A stretch of 64,000 nucleotides of DNA, from NCBI GenBank assembly GCA_040218045.1, contig JAVJQA010000041.1:1-64000 (forward strand), read 5' to 3'. This DNA comes from Marinoscillum sp040218045. GTDB lineage: Bacteria; Bacteroidota; Bacteroidia; Cytophagales; Cyclobacteriaceae. Below, piece by piece: positions 52,945 through 60,576 of the stretch (positions within the stretch are counted from its first letter, which is position 1; every line of letters starts with the position of its first letter). The notes under the pieces are model-generated. The model did not search any database and had not been told where the DNA came from. It saw only the letters and a program-made list of their open reading frames with translations. Position numbers and translations under genes: made by a program.

Positions 52945-53361
52945 CTATAAATAGCCGTCCTCAAACATACCACGAATGTTGCCGAGAAGATCTGGTCGAT
53001 GTTGACAAATAGTTTTGCTGTCTTCTAAAATTAGTGCTCTTAATTCTTCTTGCGAAAGATAAAAGCTATAGAAAAATATCCAGCAATCCTTATTTACCTT
53101 CCTGATATTCTTAATTATTTGATCTCCATCAACACCTTTACCCTCATTGGATAAATTGTAATCTATGCAGAAAACTAGATCACTTGGTATCTTGCTAGCC
53201 AAAATATTAAGTTCTAATGATGAATTCTTCGGTGTGATTGAAAGGTTTACTTTAAAATCTTTTTGTATCTCCTTTAACTCATCCTCAATAGAGGGTAAAT
53301 AAGCTTTAACATCCTCGACCCAAACAATATCTACAACTTTTTTAATTTTTCCTCGTGGCAT
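52945..53361 (-). CDS. Stand-alone response-regulator receiver-like protein
   Basis: A 138-residue protein with the receiver pattern. An acidic pair E16-D17 follows the first strand (VWVEDV), D67 ends the third strand (VFCIDYNLS), GVDGDQIIKNIR follows as in CheY-like loops, S99 is at the Thr/Ser position, and K116 is at the Lys position. Spacings (D to S 32, D to K 49) agree with CheY-like domains. There is no output domain. Its start overlaps the stop of the ATPase gene by one base (TAATG), so it is the last gene of the restriction-modification operon and likely the partner of that ATPase. Confidence 0.7.
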   Translation of the reverse strand: MPRGKIKKVVDIVWVEDVKAYLPSIEDELKEIQKDFKVNLSITPKNSSLELNILASKIPSDLVFCIDYNLSNEGKGVDGDQIIKNIRKVNKDCWIFFYSFYLSQEELRALILEDSKTICQHRPDLLGNIRGMFEDGYL

Positions 53362-55604
53362 TACCTTTTAAAATTTAATTTAAATGTCGTTCCAATTCCA
53401 ACCTTAGAATTAACATCAATAGAAATATTCTCACTACTACGAATAATATTCTGAATATGAAAAAGCCCTAAACCTGACCCTTTGGTCGTTGTGAAACCCA
53501 TATCAAATATTTTTGAAAGGTTTGATTCGGGAATACCAGTTCCATCATCTGTAAGACTAACTTCATAAGAATCCTCTTTAAATGCATATTTCACGTGAAA
53601 AGAGGTAGCTTTCGCTCTAATGGAGTTACTCACTAAATTATCTAAAATTATCGTTAATTCAATCGGCCTAAATGTGTAGGTGTGTTTTTCTACTTTACTA
53701 TATTTAGATGATATTACTATATTCTCGGATCTAATAGGTTTGACTATATTTAGCATGTATTCATGAATAAATTCGAAAATATCCTGGTCTACTTCTTCTG
53801 TAAACATCTTAAAATTGGCTTTTGTACTAAATTTCGCTAAAGCAATAATTTTCTGATTTTCCAAACTCATTTCTCTTAGTTTATTGCTCAATTCATTTGG
53901 TGATATTTTCTCTCCGCGATTAACTCTTTTGTACATTCCATTAATATAGTTTTGGATAATATCGGCAGATATTCCAACACTATGAAGAAAACTTACCATT
54001 TCATCTAAGTCCTGAGACTTTACTGATTTTAAAAACAAGTTTTCTGATTCAATGACATCAAGTGATTCCTGTGCTAAACTGGCTTCATGCTCAGCTTCTT
54101 CTCTGGCTTTTTGTATCTCTGCCAAAATTTTGGCAGCCTTATTTGTTTCTTTAATTAGCTTATCAGAACCTGTTTCTAGAGCAAGTTTATTGAGATTATT
54201 AACAATAGTGTTTGCACTATTACTCTGACTTCTTTCGAGTATGTTTATAAAATCCTCCGAATAACTAAAATCAATTAACTCCTTAGAATTTGAGATTCTG
54301 GCTATTAGATCAGTTATTCTATTGTGTATATCTTGATCATTTTCTTCATCATCTATACTTAAGCCCCATTTTTGAACATCTACCACATATCGTTCTAATC
54401 TTCGTAAGGTATTCCAAAAGAATTCTTCAAGCATTAGATATGTTTCTGTCTTTATCAGGCCATCACCTCGGCTGGATGTTTCTTTTAATTCTTCTGTATC
54501 ATCCCATATCTCAATTTGACCAATTATTTCTCTTGTCCCTAAATAACGTCTTTGACCTTGGGATTTTCTTCTATCTATTTTCAAAGGATCTTCTCCTGGC
54601 TCACCATAAGGATATATTCGAAATCCGTTTTTGTACAAAAAAACATGTCCATAATTAATTGATGCCAGTCCCATCCGCCTGGTGAATATATTTTTAGCAG
54701 ATTGATTCAAATAATAAATCGTTATTTCAATTTTTTTCAGAAGAGAATATTGATTCCTCTCCGTAATTGAATAAATAGTAGTTCCGCCATCTACCAATTT
54801 CGATTTTATGATATCTCCCTCGTTGGAAATAATAGAAATAATTTTGGAGGTTCTCAATCCTAAAGTTTCAAAAATGAAATTTTGAACTGGTCCATTTACT
54901 TTATTATGATCCTCGATCTCTTCAGAATCCAGTTCTAATTCATCAATTGCTTCTATTTCTATCTTAAATTCTAACTCTTGTCTTCCACGACTTGGATTAA
55001 CTAATTTGGCTAACGAATCCTTGAGTTTAAGAATCTTATCTCTGTCCCATTCAGACCGCAACTCAGAAATCACCAGAGCCGTACCATGATTTAAACCGAA
55101 ATCGCTGGAAGATTGGGTTGAATAATTAACACTAACATCTATAAAGCTTTGTTGTAAATCTTGCTCAAATTGGGTCCAATCAGTTTCTATTCTATGTGTC
55201 GTAGGGTTTTCTTCGTCTTTCGTTGATTCTAAATTCAATTTCCGTCCGAGCCGATCACATGAAAATCTTCCAATTCCTTTGGCTCCTGCATATGCTCGGT
55301 TCTGGTTGATAATGTCTCGATAATCATAATTGGCATCCTCGGTTCCATCATATTTAGCCGAGTAAGCGACAAACAGCCACTTTTCAGTCAAATCTTGATA
55401 ATTCATCCCCTTTCCATTATCAATTATTAAGATTCTTGGATTGCTCCCTTTGTTATTCTCAAAAATTATTTTGACATGTGTAGCATGAGCATCAAACGAG
55501 TTTTTTACCAACTCGAATACAGCTATGTAATCATCAGTAATTAAGTCTTTACCTATTATGTTCTTTAAAGCAGCACTTACCCGAAATTGTAATGGACTCC
55601 ACAT
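53361..55604 (-). CDS. Dual-GHKL ATPase: MORC/Hsp90-like N-domain and histidine-kinase-like C-domain
   Basis: A 747-residue protein. The first GHKL module has ELVKNSFDA (residues 31-39), IIDNGKGM (60-67) and GAKGIGRFSCDRLG (107-120), the Hsp90/MutL/MORC form. After a middle domain and a coiled coil (about 480-520), a DHp-like helix pair carries H541 (in SFLHSVG). A second GHKL module has ILDNLVSNSIRA (about 648), LTDDGTGIP (about 685), FDMGFTTT and GSGLGLFHIQNI (about 706), the histidine-kinase form. No membrane segment is seen. It starts 3 bases after the endonuclease gene and overlaps the receiver gene by 1 base. A cytoplasmic sensor or DNA clamp role is inferred. Confidence 0.8.
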   Translation of the reverse strand: MWSPLQFRVSAALKNIIGKDLITDDYIAVFELVKNSFDAHATHVKIIFENNKGSNPRILIIDNGKGMNYQDLTEKWLFVAYSAKYDGTEDANYDYRDIINQNRAYAGAKGIGRFSCDRLGRKLNLESTKDEENPTTHRIETDWTQFEQDLQQSFIDVSVNYSTQSSSDFGLNHGTALVISELRSEWDRDKILKLKDSLAKLVNPSRGRQELEFKIEIEAIDELELDSEEIEDHNKVNGPVQNFIFETLGLRTSKIISIISNEGDIIKSKLVDGGTTIYSITERNQYSLLKKIEITIYYLNQSAKNIFTRRMGLASINYGHVFLYKNGFRIYPYGEPGEDPLKIDRRKSQGQRRYLGTREIIGQIEIWDDTEELKETSSRGDGLIKTETYLMLEEFFWNTLRRLERYVVDVQKWGLSIDDEENDQDIHNRITDLIARISNSKELIDFSYSEDFINILERSQSNSANTIVNNLNKLALETGSDKLIKETNKAAKILAEIQKAREEAEHEASLAQESLDVIESENLFLKSVKSQDLDEMVSFLHSVGISADIIQNYINGMYKRVNRGEKISPNELSNKLREMSLENQKIIALAKFSTKANFKMFTEEVDQDIFEFIHEYMLNIVKPIRSENIVISSKYSKVEKHTYTFRPIELTIILDNLVSNSIRAKATSFHVKYAFKEDSYEVSLTDDGTGIPESNLSKIFDMGFTTTKGSGLGLFHIQNIIRSSENISIDVNSKVGIGTTFKLNFKR

Positions 55605-55607
55605 AAA

Positions 55608-56783
55608 TTATTGTAATTGATATATTGAACTCGGAGGAAACAGTAGGTTCAAACTCTTTGGCTTAATCTTAAAAAGCGGTCCCCTTTCAACAACTCGTCC
55701 CTTTGCATTCCTTTTAATCAAATGATCTAAGGTAATAATTCCTTGATCCAAAAGAATATCAAACTGTGTAGTAATTGGGCTTTTGGTATGTTCGACCATG
55801 AAATATTGAAAATAATTCTTCCCATCAATTTCCAATGAGTCTGCTGAGACCCAAAATGTTTCCTTGTGTTTCTCTTGTAGTCGCTCGTGAAGCATCTCTA
55901 GTTCCCAAACAGCAAAATCTCCTATTGATTTTTTATCCGACGATTCTAACAAATGACCAATTTCATTATCTATTATCAAGCTTAAACCTTGAGAGTTTGA
56001 TGCCTGTGTACTCACTGTACAATTCAGTTTAAAGTCCTTGTCTCTCCAGTATCCAAACGCGTCTAAAATTTCAGCAGACGATTTGAATTTGCTCAATTTC
56101 CAATTTGGCACTTGAGCGAAAAGTGTCTTACGGTTTGTTCTTTCTGTTCGAAATGATTTTATCTCAATTCCTTTATAATCAGGTTGTCTAGATGAATTAA
56201 TATCAATTCCTAAAGCGGTTTCTAAGGTTCTCCCTACTGAGGTATCAGCATCAAGCATCGATAGGATAGGTTGTTTGGCAATTTTTCGCAATTTATCGAG
56301 TAGCTCTTCAGCGGTAGAGTTTGAAACTATATTGGCCGATCGAATCAAATCTTGAACTGGATTAGCTACATGAATATCCAAAAGACCTTTGATGTTGGTT
56401 CGAGTGATGTTTAATACGTGAATCACCTCTTCAAAACCAAATAGAGCTAAAATATCATTTGGCTTTGCATAGGATTTCAACCTAGAGAACCATATCCTAG
56501 GATCTCCTTTCTTGGTATTTGGACGGTACAAAGAGGCATCAGCTTTATGAACAGAAAAGGATTCATAAATATGAGCCTCCACAATAACTTTGTGTTCGGT
56601 GCCTTGCTTTTGAAGCTCATAGTCATGAAACTCATTCTTCTTCAAGTAGACTCTTACGGGAGCTGTTGCATCCATGATGGATTTTTTTAATCCCGTCTTG
56701 GTCGGCTCAATTAATGTTACAGATATTGAGTTTTCCGTTAGTATTTTGAGGTTATTCTTTTCGAATTCGGTTAGTGTTCTCAC
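55608..56783 (-). CDS. Type II restriction endonuclease, MvaI/BcnI-like
   Basis: A 391-residue protein. The C-terminal half has the PD-(D/E)xK catalytic core: E188 in GRTLETALG, then D202, E207 and K209 in PDYKGIEIKSF. The layout LETxLGI...DxKGIEIK is shared by the MutH/Sau3AI and MvaI/BcnI nuclease groups, and the later HKETFWVSADSLEIDGKNYF block favours the MvaI/BcnI family (which nick or cut CC-W/S-GG sites). The N-terminal roughly 170 residues are an added domain, possibly for DNA recognition. It begins 3 bases after the methyltransferase gene. The recognition site is unknown. Confidence 0.75.
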   Translation of the reverse strand: MRTLTEFEKNNLKILTENSISVTLIEPTKTGLKKSIMDATAPVRVYLKKNEFHDYELQKQGTEHKVIVEAHIYESFSVHKADASLYRPNTKKGDPRIWFSRLKSYAKPNDILALFGFEEVIHVLNITRTNIKGLLDIHVANPVQDLIRSANIVSNSTAEELLDKLRKIAKQPILSMLDADTSVGRTLETALGIDINSSRQPDYKGIEIKSFRTERTNRKTLFAQVPNWKLSKFKSSAEILDAFGYWRDKDFKLNCTVSTQASNSQGLSLIIDNEIGHLLESSDKKSIGDFAVWELEMLHERLQEKHKETFWVSADSLEIDGKNYFQYFMVEHTKSPITTQFDILLDQGIITLDHLIKRNAKGRVVERGPLFKIKPKSLNLLFPPSSIYQLQ

Positions 56784-56786
56784 TAG

Positions 56787-58994
56787 TTAATTAATATGCT
56801 TTAGTATCTCCATGGCCACAGCTCGAGCCATAAGTGGAGGTACAGCATTGCCAACTAATGTATATTGTGGAACTTCATATTTCCGATTATTCCCTCCTGT
56901 CGATCGTTTTCCTTGAAATACGAAAGAATCATCAAAAGATTGAAGTCTTGCCATCTCTCTAACCGTTAATGCTCGCGGTGACCTGTAATGTACATAATCA
57001 TCTGGCATTGTCATAATTGTAGAGCTCTGGGAGTCTGGTTTTAGGAGGTTGTAGTTTCTTTTTTGAGAAGACACTCCTTCATCTGTCAGTCTCGATTGTG
57101 CTTCTTTGTAGTCTCCTTCATCAATGATTATCTTAAGTCTTTTGATGACGTCTTCGTTTTGTTTACTTGACCTGTGATTGTTCAGGGGATTGTGTTCCTT
57201 CTCGCCTTTTTCCAGAGCTTCAAGGCTTCTCACATAAAAAGCCTTTGATGCAGATTTATACTTTTCAGTTAACCTCCCATTTTTACTCCATTCAGCAAAG
57301 GTTTTCCCGTTAGGTATTGGCTTACCATCAATATCACGCATTTGTATCAATGATTTCATCTTTTCTGCCGTGCCATTGAAAAGATAATCAATATCAACAT
57401 CCTCGTAATGCTTGAGATCTTGATCATTAGCGATGAAGTCTAGGTCATGCAGAGCTTCAAAAATTGTAACTTTCTGTTGAGGTGAAACTGTAGGAGGTAT
57501 AACCTCAATTAATTTTTGATCGCGCCTACACCCGATGAATAAAACTCTTTCACGGTTCTGAGGAACACCGTAATTTGAGGCATTAGCTACAAACGCATCA
57601 TTAATTCTGTAAAGCCGAATACTATCCAATATGTGGTTGAGCACAAGTTTTTCCTTAGTGTTACTCGTTGATAGGAGCTTCTCGATGCAATCGTCAAATT
57701 TATAAGTATAGATTCTCAGTGATTCGAGTATTTCCAGATACTCCAATTCAAATTTTCCTTTAACTGCCAATTCTTCAAAAGCTGAATCTATTTTATTGAT
57801 AATTGAAGTTGGTTCTAGAAATTCAATGAAAGAATCAAATTCATATACAAAGGAATCATTATCGATATAATTCACGTCTTTTTCTTTAATAAGCTCCTTT
57901 TGTATAATCGCAATCTCTTTTCCTCTTGCCAGCAAGTTCAGTCCATGACGTATACTATTAATCTTTGGGTCAGTTTTGCTTGTTCTATAATCAACAATTT
58001 TTGGGGTCAGTTTTCGGAATCTATTCTCTACCATCTGAATAAATGAAGCCTTAGCTTCATCGAGCTCCTTGTCACTTTTAGATTCAAATTCGATGCGCTT
58101 AATTAATGCATCTATAATGAATTCACTGTTGGATGGAGATTTTTTCAGCTTACGCGCAAAAGAGGTGAGTTTTGGGATTTCATTCACATCAATAAGTGAT
58201 CTAATCTCCTTGAGAATCATTTCTTTAACTTTGCCACCCTCCTTGGTAAGAATACCCTTAACATTCTCCATTACAAAGTATTTTGGCTGAAGGGTTTTGA
58301 TGACATTTAGATAGTTCGAAAAAAGGTCATCTTTTTTATCAAACTTTCTACGTTTCCCTGCCAGACTAAAGCTTTGACAAGGAGGCCCACCACAAATTAC
58401 GTCAATTCGTTTTCCTTCCAATTTCTTCATGAGATTATCCATAAAATCAGGCTCAGTTATATCCTGTTTTAGGAATTCGGCATCAAGACCAAGTTGATAG
58501 TTGTATCGAACTACATGCGTCAACTCACAGTTTTCATTGATATCACTTGCAAGCAGAAAATTGTAGTACTTATTGTTATGTTCTGCCTGAAGGAAACCTT
58601 CACTAAAACCACCTGCACCTGCGAAGAAATCAATAAAGTTAAAAGGCTTACCATAAAGCTCAACTTGTTCTTTGACTATACTAACAGCACCATCATTCTT
58701 ATAAGCATGTATGTGGCCTTTCAAAATTTCTTTTATCTGCTTATCCGTGTACTTCTTTGTTGAACCCTTAAAGATGTCTTCTGCTTGATTCTTCAAATGA
58801 TTAAGGTAATAATTGATTGATTCGTGATCTTCGACAGAGTCTAGTACCTTTTGATTGTCCTTATCAAAATCCAAAGGGCGAACTTTTTCTGCCGTAGTTA
58901 CTTTGATTTGTTTACCATCACAGTTGATCCTTAGGTGAATTGGTGAGAACCCTCTTTTGTCAGGTTTATCTAAATAGAAATTTATTGAAGCCAT
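56787..58994 (-). CDS. DNA (cytosine-5) methyltransferase fused to an integrase-type arm DNA-binding domain
   Basis: A 735-residue protein, about twice the usual length. Residues 1-95 (INFYLDKPDKRGFSPIHLRI, KVRPLDFD) match the N-terminal arm-type domain of Bacteroidota tyrosine recombinases. The methyltransferase follows: motif I FIDFFAGAGGFSEGF (120-134), motif IV GGPPCQSFS with the catalytic Cys (about 206), motif VI VMENVKG (241-247), motif VIII QNRERVLFIG (about 479), and motif X GNAVPPLMARA (about 712). Between VI and VIII lies an extra helical block of about 190 residues. It is the first gene of the four-gene operon and should protect the host DNA from the downstream nuclease. Confidence 0.88.
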   Translation of the reverse strand: MASINFYLDKPDKRGFSPIHLRINCDGKQIKVTTAEKVRPLDFDKDNQKVLDSVEDHESINYYLNHLKNQAEDIFKGSTKKYTDKQIKEILKGHIHAYKNDGAVSIVKEQVELYGKPFNFIDFFAGAGGFSEGFLQAEHNNKYYNFLLASDINENCELTHVVRYNYQLGLDAEFLKQDITEPDFMDNLMKKLEGKRIDVICGGPPCQSFSLAGKRRKFDKKDDLFSNYLNVIKTLQPKYFVMENVKGILTKEGGKVKEMILKEIRSLIDVNEIPKLTSFARKLKKSPSNSEFIIDALIKRIEFESKSDKELDEAKASFIQMVENRFRKLTPKIVDYRTSKTDPKINSIRHGLNLLARGKEIAIIQKELIKEKDVNYIDNDSFVYEFDSFIEFLEPTSIINKIDSAFEELAVKGKFELEYLEILESLRIYTYKFDDCIEKLLSTSNTKEKLVLNHILDSIRLYRINDAFVANASNYGVPQNRERVLFIGCRRDQKLIEVIPPTVSPQQKVTIFEALHDLDFIANDQDLKHYEDVDIDYLFNGTAEKMKSLIQMRDIDGKPIPNGKTFAEWSKNGRLTEKYKSASKAFYVRSLEALEKGEKEHNPLNNHRSSKQNEDVIKRLKIIIDEGDYKEAQSRLTDEGVSSQKRNYNLLKPDSQSSTIMTMPDDYVHYRSPRALTVREMARLQSFDDSFVFQGKRSTGGNNRKYEVPQYTLVGNAVPPLMARAVAMEILKHIN

Positions 58995-59005
58995 GTTAAA
59001 GTTAG

Positions 59006-59047
59006 TTTACGGACAAATTTACGGACACGGACAAATTTACGGACAAA
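59006..59047 (-). promoter_or_regulatory. Direct repeats and promoter candidate ahead of the methyltransferase gene
   Basis: Four copies of ACGGACA sit in 42 bp, two of them in complete TTTACGGACAAA units (59006-59017, 59036-59047). Read on the minus strand they create two TAAATTTG boxes (59014-59021 and 59032-59039), exact -7 elements. TTTG at 59044-59047 is 22 bases from the first. The start codon is 12 bases after the repeats. The repeats are thus promoter and likely operator, perhaps for the methyltransferase's own arm domain. Confidence 0.6.
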
Positions 59048-59180
59048 TGGGAGAATACCAAGAAAATTTCCCACTTAAGCTCTTACTTAAAACCCCAATT
59101 CCTTCGTTATATTCACTTTTTACTCTTGACAGTCAAAATGTTTGTGCTCAACAATTTTGAACCATTTACCACCGCCCATA

Positions 59181-59213
59181 AAACAAAACCCCCGCCTACA
59201 GGCAAGGGCTTTG
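59181..59213 (-). terminator. Terminator of the 59238-59882 gene
   Basis: On the minus strand GCCCUUGCC-UGUA-GGCGGGGG pairs with two wobbles, extended by A/U pairs, followed by UUUUGUUUU. It lies 25 bases beyond the gene's stop. Confidence 0.75.
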
Positions 59214-59237
59214 GTGCTGAAATATGCAAATGATCCT

Positions 59238-59882
59238 TTAGTCCACGATCACACGGGCGCGCTCGTACCCGTCATAGAATGTCGGGTTGGTAAACTTAAA
59301 CTGGAGCAGTATTTTGTCCAGCTTATCGTTGAGCAGTGTAATGGCATCATTGATCAGCGTATTGGCTTCCCGCTTGGCAGTACTGGCCTGTGAGCGGATC
59401 ATTCGTGGCTGGCCTATCAGCTCCCGAAAGTCATCCACACTGCTTTCCAGGTCCGTTACCTGGGCCTCAGAGATGCCATAGTCGGCTAGCTCTGCCAGGG
59501 ATTCCTTCACCATGGATATAAACCGTGTGATCTCCTCAGGTAAGTTGACATCCCGCATGCTAGCAACCTGGGTCTTGGTGAGGTAGCCATTGGCCTTTAC
59601 ATCATTGGCACCCGTCACCGCAGCAAAGGCAGCCAGCGCCCCGGAGAGGGCAGCGGTTTTGTCTGCTATTTGCTCCTTCAGTTGATTTTTGTTGGCCGTC
59701 ATGCCCCGGGTATCCGTACCACTAGCCTGTAGCTGCTCCTTGATCCCAAGTACCTGATCATCCAGAGAGGTTTTGAAATTCTCAATAATGGGAATCGCAG
59801 TCCATGTGGATTGATTGGAGTCCATAAAGCTTTGTACAGCTAGCATCATTTGAAACCGATTGGTTTGGCGGGTTTCTAACAT
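59238..59882 (-). CDS. Unidentified helical cytoplasmic protein
   Basis: A 214-residue protein with no signal peptide or membrane segment. It is almost entirely predicted helix, with coiled-coil-like stretches (NQLKEQIADKTAALSGALAAFAAV and EITRFISMVKESLAELADYG) and a C-terminal FTNPTFYDGYERARVIVD. I do not recognise the family. Base composition resembles the core genes rather than the A+T-rich neighbour operon. It has its own terminator and stands between the restriction-modification operon and a repeat-rich gap. Confidence 0.7.
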   Translation of the reverse strand: MLETRQTNRFQMMLAVQSFMDSNQSTWTAIPIIENFKTSLDDQVLGIKEQLQASGTDTRGMTANKNQLKEQIADKTAALSGALAAFAAVTGANDVKANGYLTKTQVASMRDVNLPEEITRFISMVKESLAELADYGISEAQVTDLESSVDDFRELIGQPRMIRSQASTAKREANTLINDAITLLNDKLDKILLQFKFTNPTFYDGYERARVIVD

Positions 59883-59988
59883 AGTTTTAGAATTTAAATA
59901 GTGAAAAAATAATTTAGTATCCGTTATTGGACATTATAATTTATAACACAACCCCCTTTTATGAAATGCTAAATCAAATTTTTTGAAT

Positions 59989-60093
59989 GTCAATAGGAAT
60001 ATGTCTATGGTAAATAGGAATATTTCCAGTGTAAATATGAATTTGTCTAGTGTAAATTGTAATATTTTTAGTGTAGACCTTAATTTGTTTAAT
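59989..60093. repeat. Five tandem 21-bp repeats
   Basis: Units at 59989-60009, 60010-60030, 60031-60051, 60052-60072 and 60073-60093 share the form GTAAAT-N3-AAT-N2-N-T-N3-AGT. The most alike are units 2 to 4; the outer two have diverged. A sixth start (GTAAAG, 60094) follows. Because the period is a multiple of three, one frame reads as heptapeptides of the form VNxNxxS. The period is also two DNA turns. Confidence 0.8.
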
Positions 60094-60402
60094 GTAAAGG
60101 TGGTTCAAGGGACCGTAGTACTGTTATTGTTGACCTGAGAGGTTCATTTGGCTACTGTCAGACAGTATTTGTTAGGGTAAGGAGCATCTTTTGACCCTTT
60201 ACTGATGAAATAGAACTTCTGTGGAAGCAGGGTTTGAAACCTGAAAACAATATCTTTAGTTAAGTCTGATCACTTTAAAAAGTAATCTGTCAGCCCGCTT
60301 TGTCCGGTAGGCAGGGAATCTTTAAGTCATTCTTTGTTGATCAAAGAGATTCCTGCGGAATGAACAAATTTCAAAAGCTTCACTAAACGGTATCAAACAC
60401 CA

Positions 60403-60434
60403 AAAACCCACCATGCCTAAGTCCAGTGGGTTTT
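60403..60434 (-). terminator. Terminator candidate of the STN-TonB receptor gene
   Basis: AAAACCCAC (60403-60411) pairs with GTGGGTTTT (60426-60434) around a 14-base loop; on the minus strand the stem ends in UUUUUGG. It is 140 bases after the receptor gene stop, past the REP-like element. Confidence 0.45.
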
Positions 60435-60460
60435 AGTAATCAAACGAATTGTTGATCAAT

Positions 60461-60502
60461 CCTACCTGGTCAAGTTTAGATGCTGAAATGAATCAGCATG
60501 AC
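60461..60502. repeat. Dispersed REP-like element, copy near the TonB receptor
   Basis: The 42-bp segment starting CCTACCTGGTCAAGTTTAGA and ending CAGCATGACG matches 25518-25560 with few differences. Its core is the hairpin ATGCTGA-N6-TCAGCAT (60480-60499). Confidence 0.75.
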
Positions 60503-60576
60503 GATACATTGATCCGAAAGAATTGAAAGACCTATTTGGTGATTTTTAATGATTGAGGACGGTTCGCCTCTGCATC

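Larger units (their letters stand above)
59883..60576. other. 694-base gene-free stretch with tandem repeats and a REP-like element
   Basis: No convincing gene. It holds a five-unit 21-bp tandem array (59989-60093), a terminator-like hairpin (60403-60434) and a copy of the dispersed repeat (60461-60502). The array leaves one plus-strand frame open, which could encode a 40-residue peptide from 60001; I do not call it a gene. Positions 60110-60400 show nothing recognisable. Confidence 0.6.

Noticed and set aside
55608..56783. Endonuclease as a MutH mismatch-repair protein
   Set aside because: It shares the DxKGIEIK core with MutH, but the length, the extra N-terminal domain and operon placement behind a methyltransferase favour a restriction enzyme.
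59989..60093. Tandem array as a CRISPR
   Set aside because: The units are contiguous 21-mers that drift from one another; there are no unique spacers and no cas genes.
60001..60140. Small peptide gene made of VNxNxxS heptads
   Set aside because: The open frame follows automatically from a 21-bp period; no ribosome-binding site or promoter was found.
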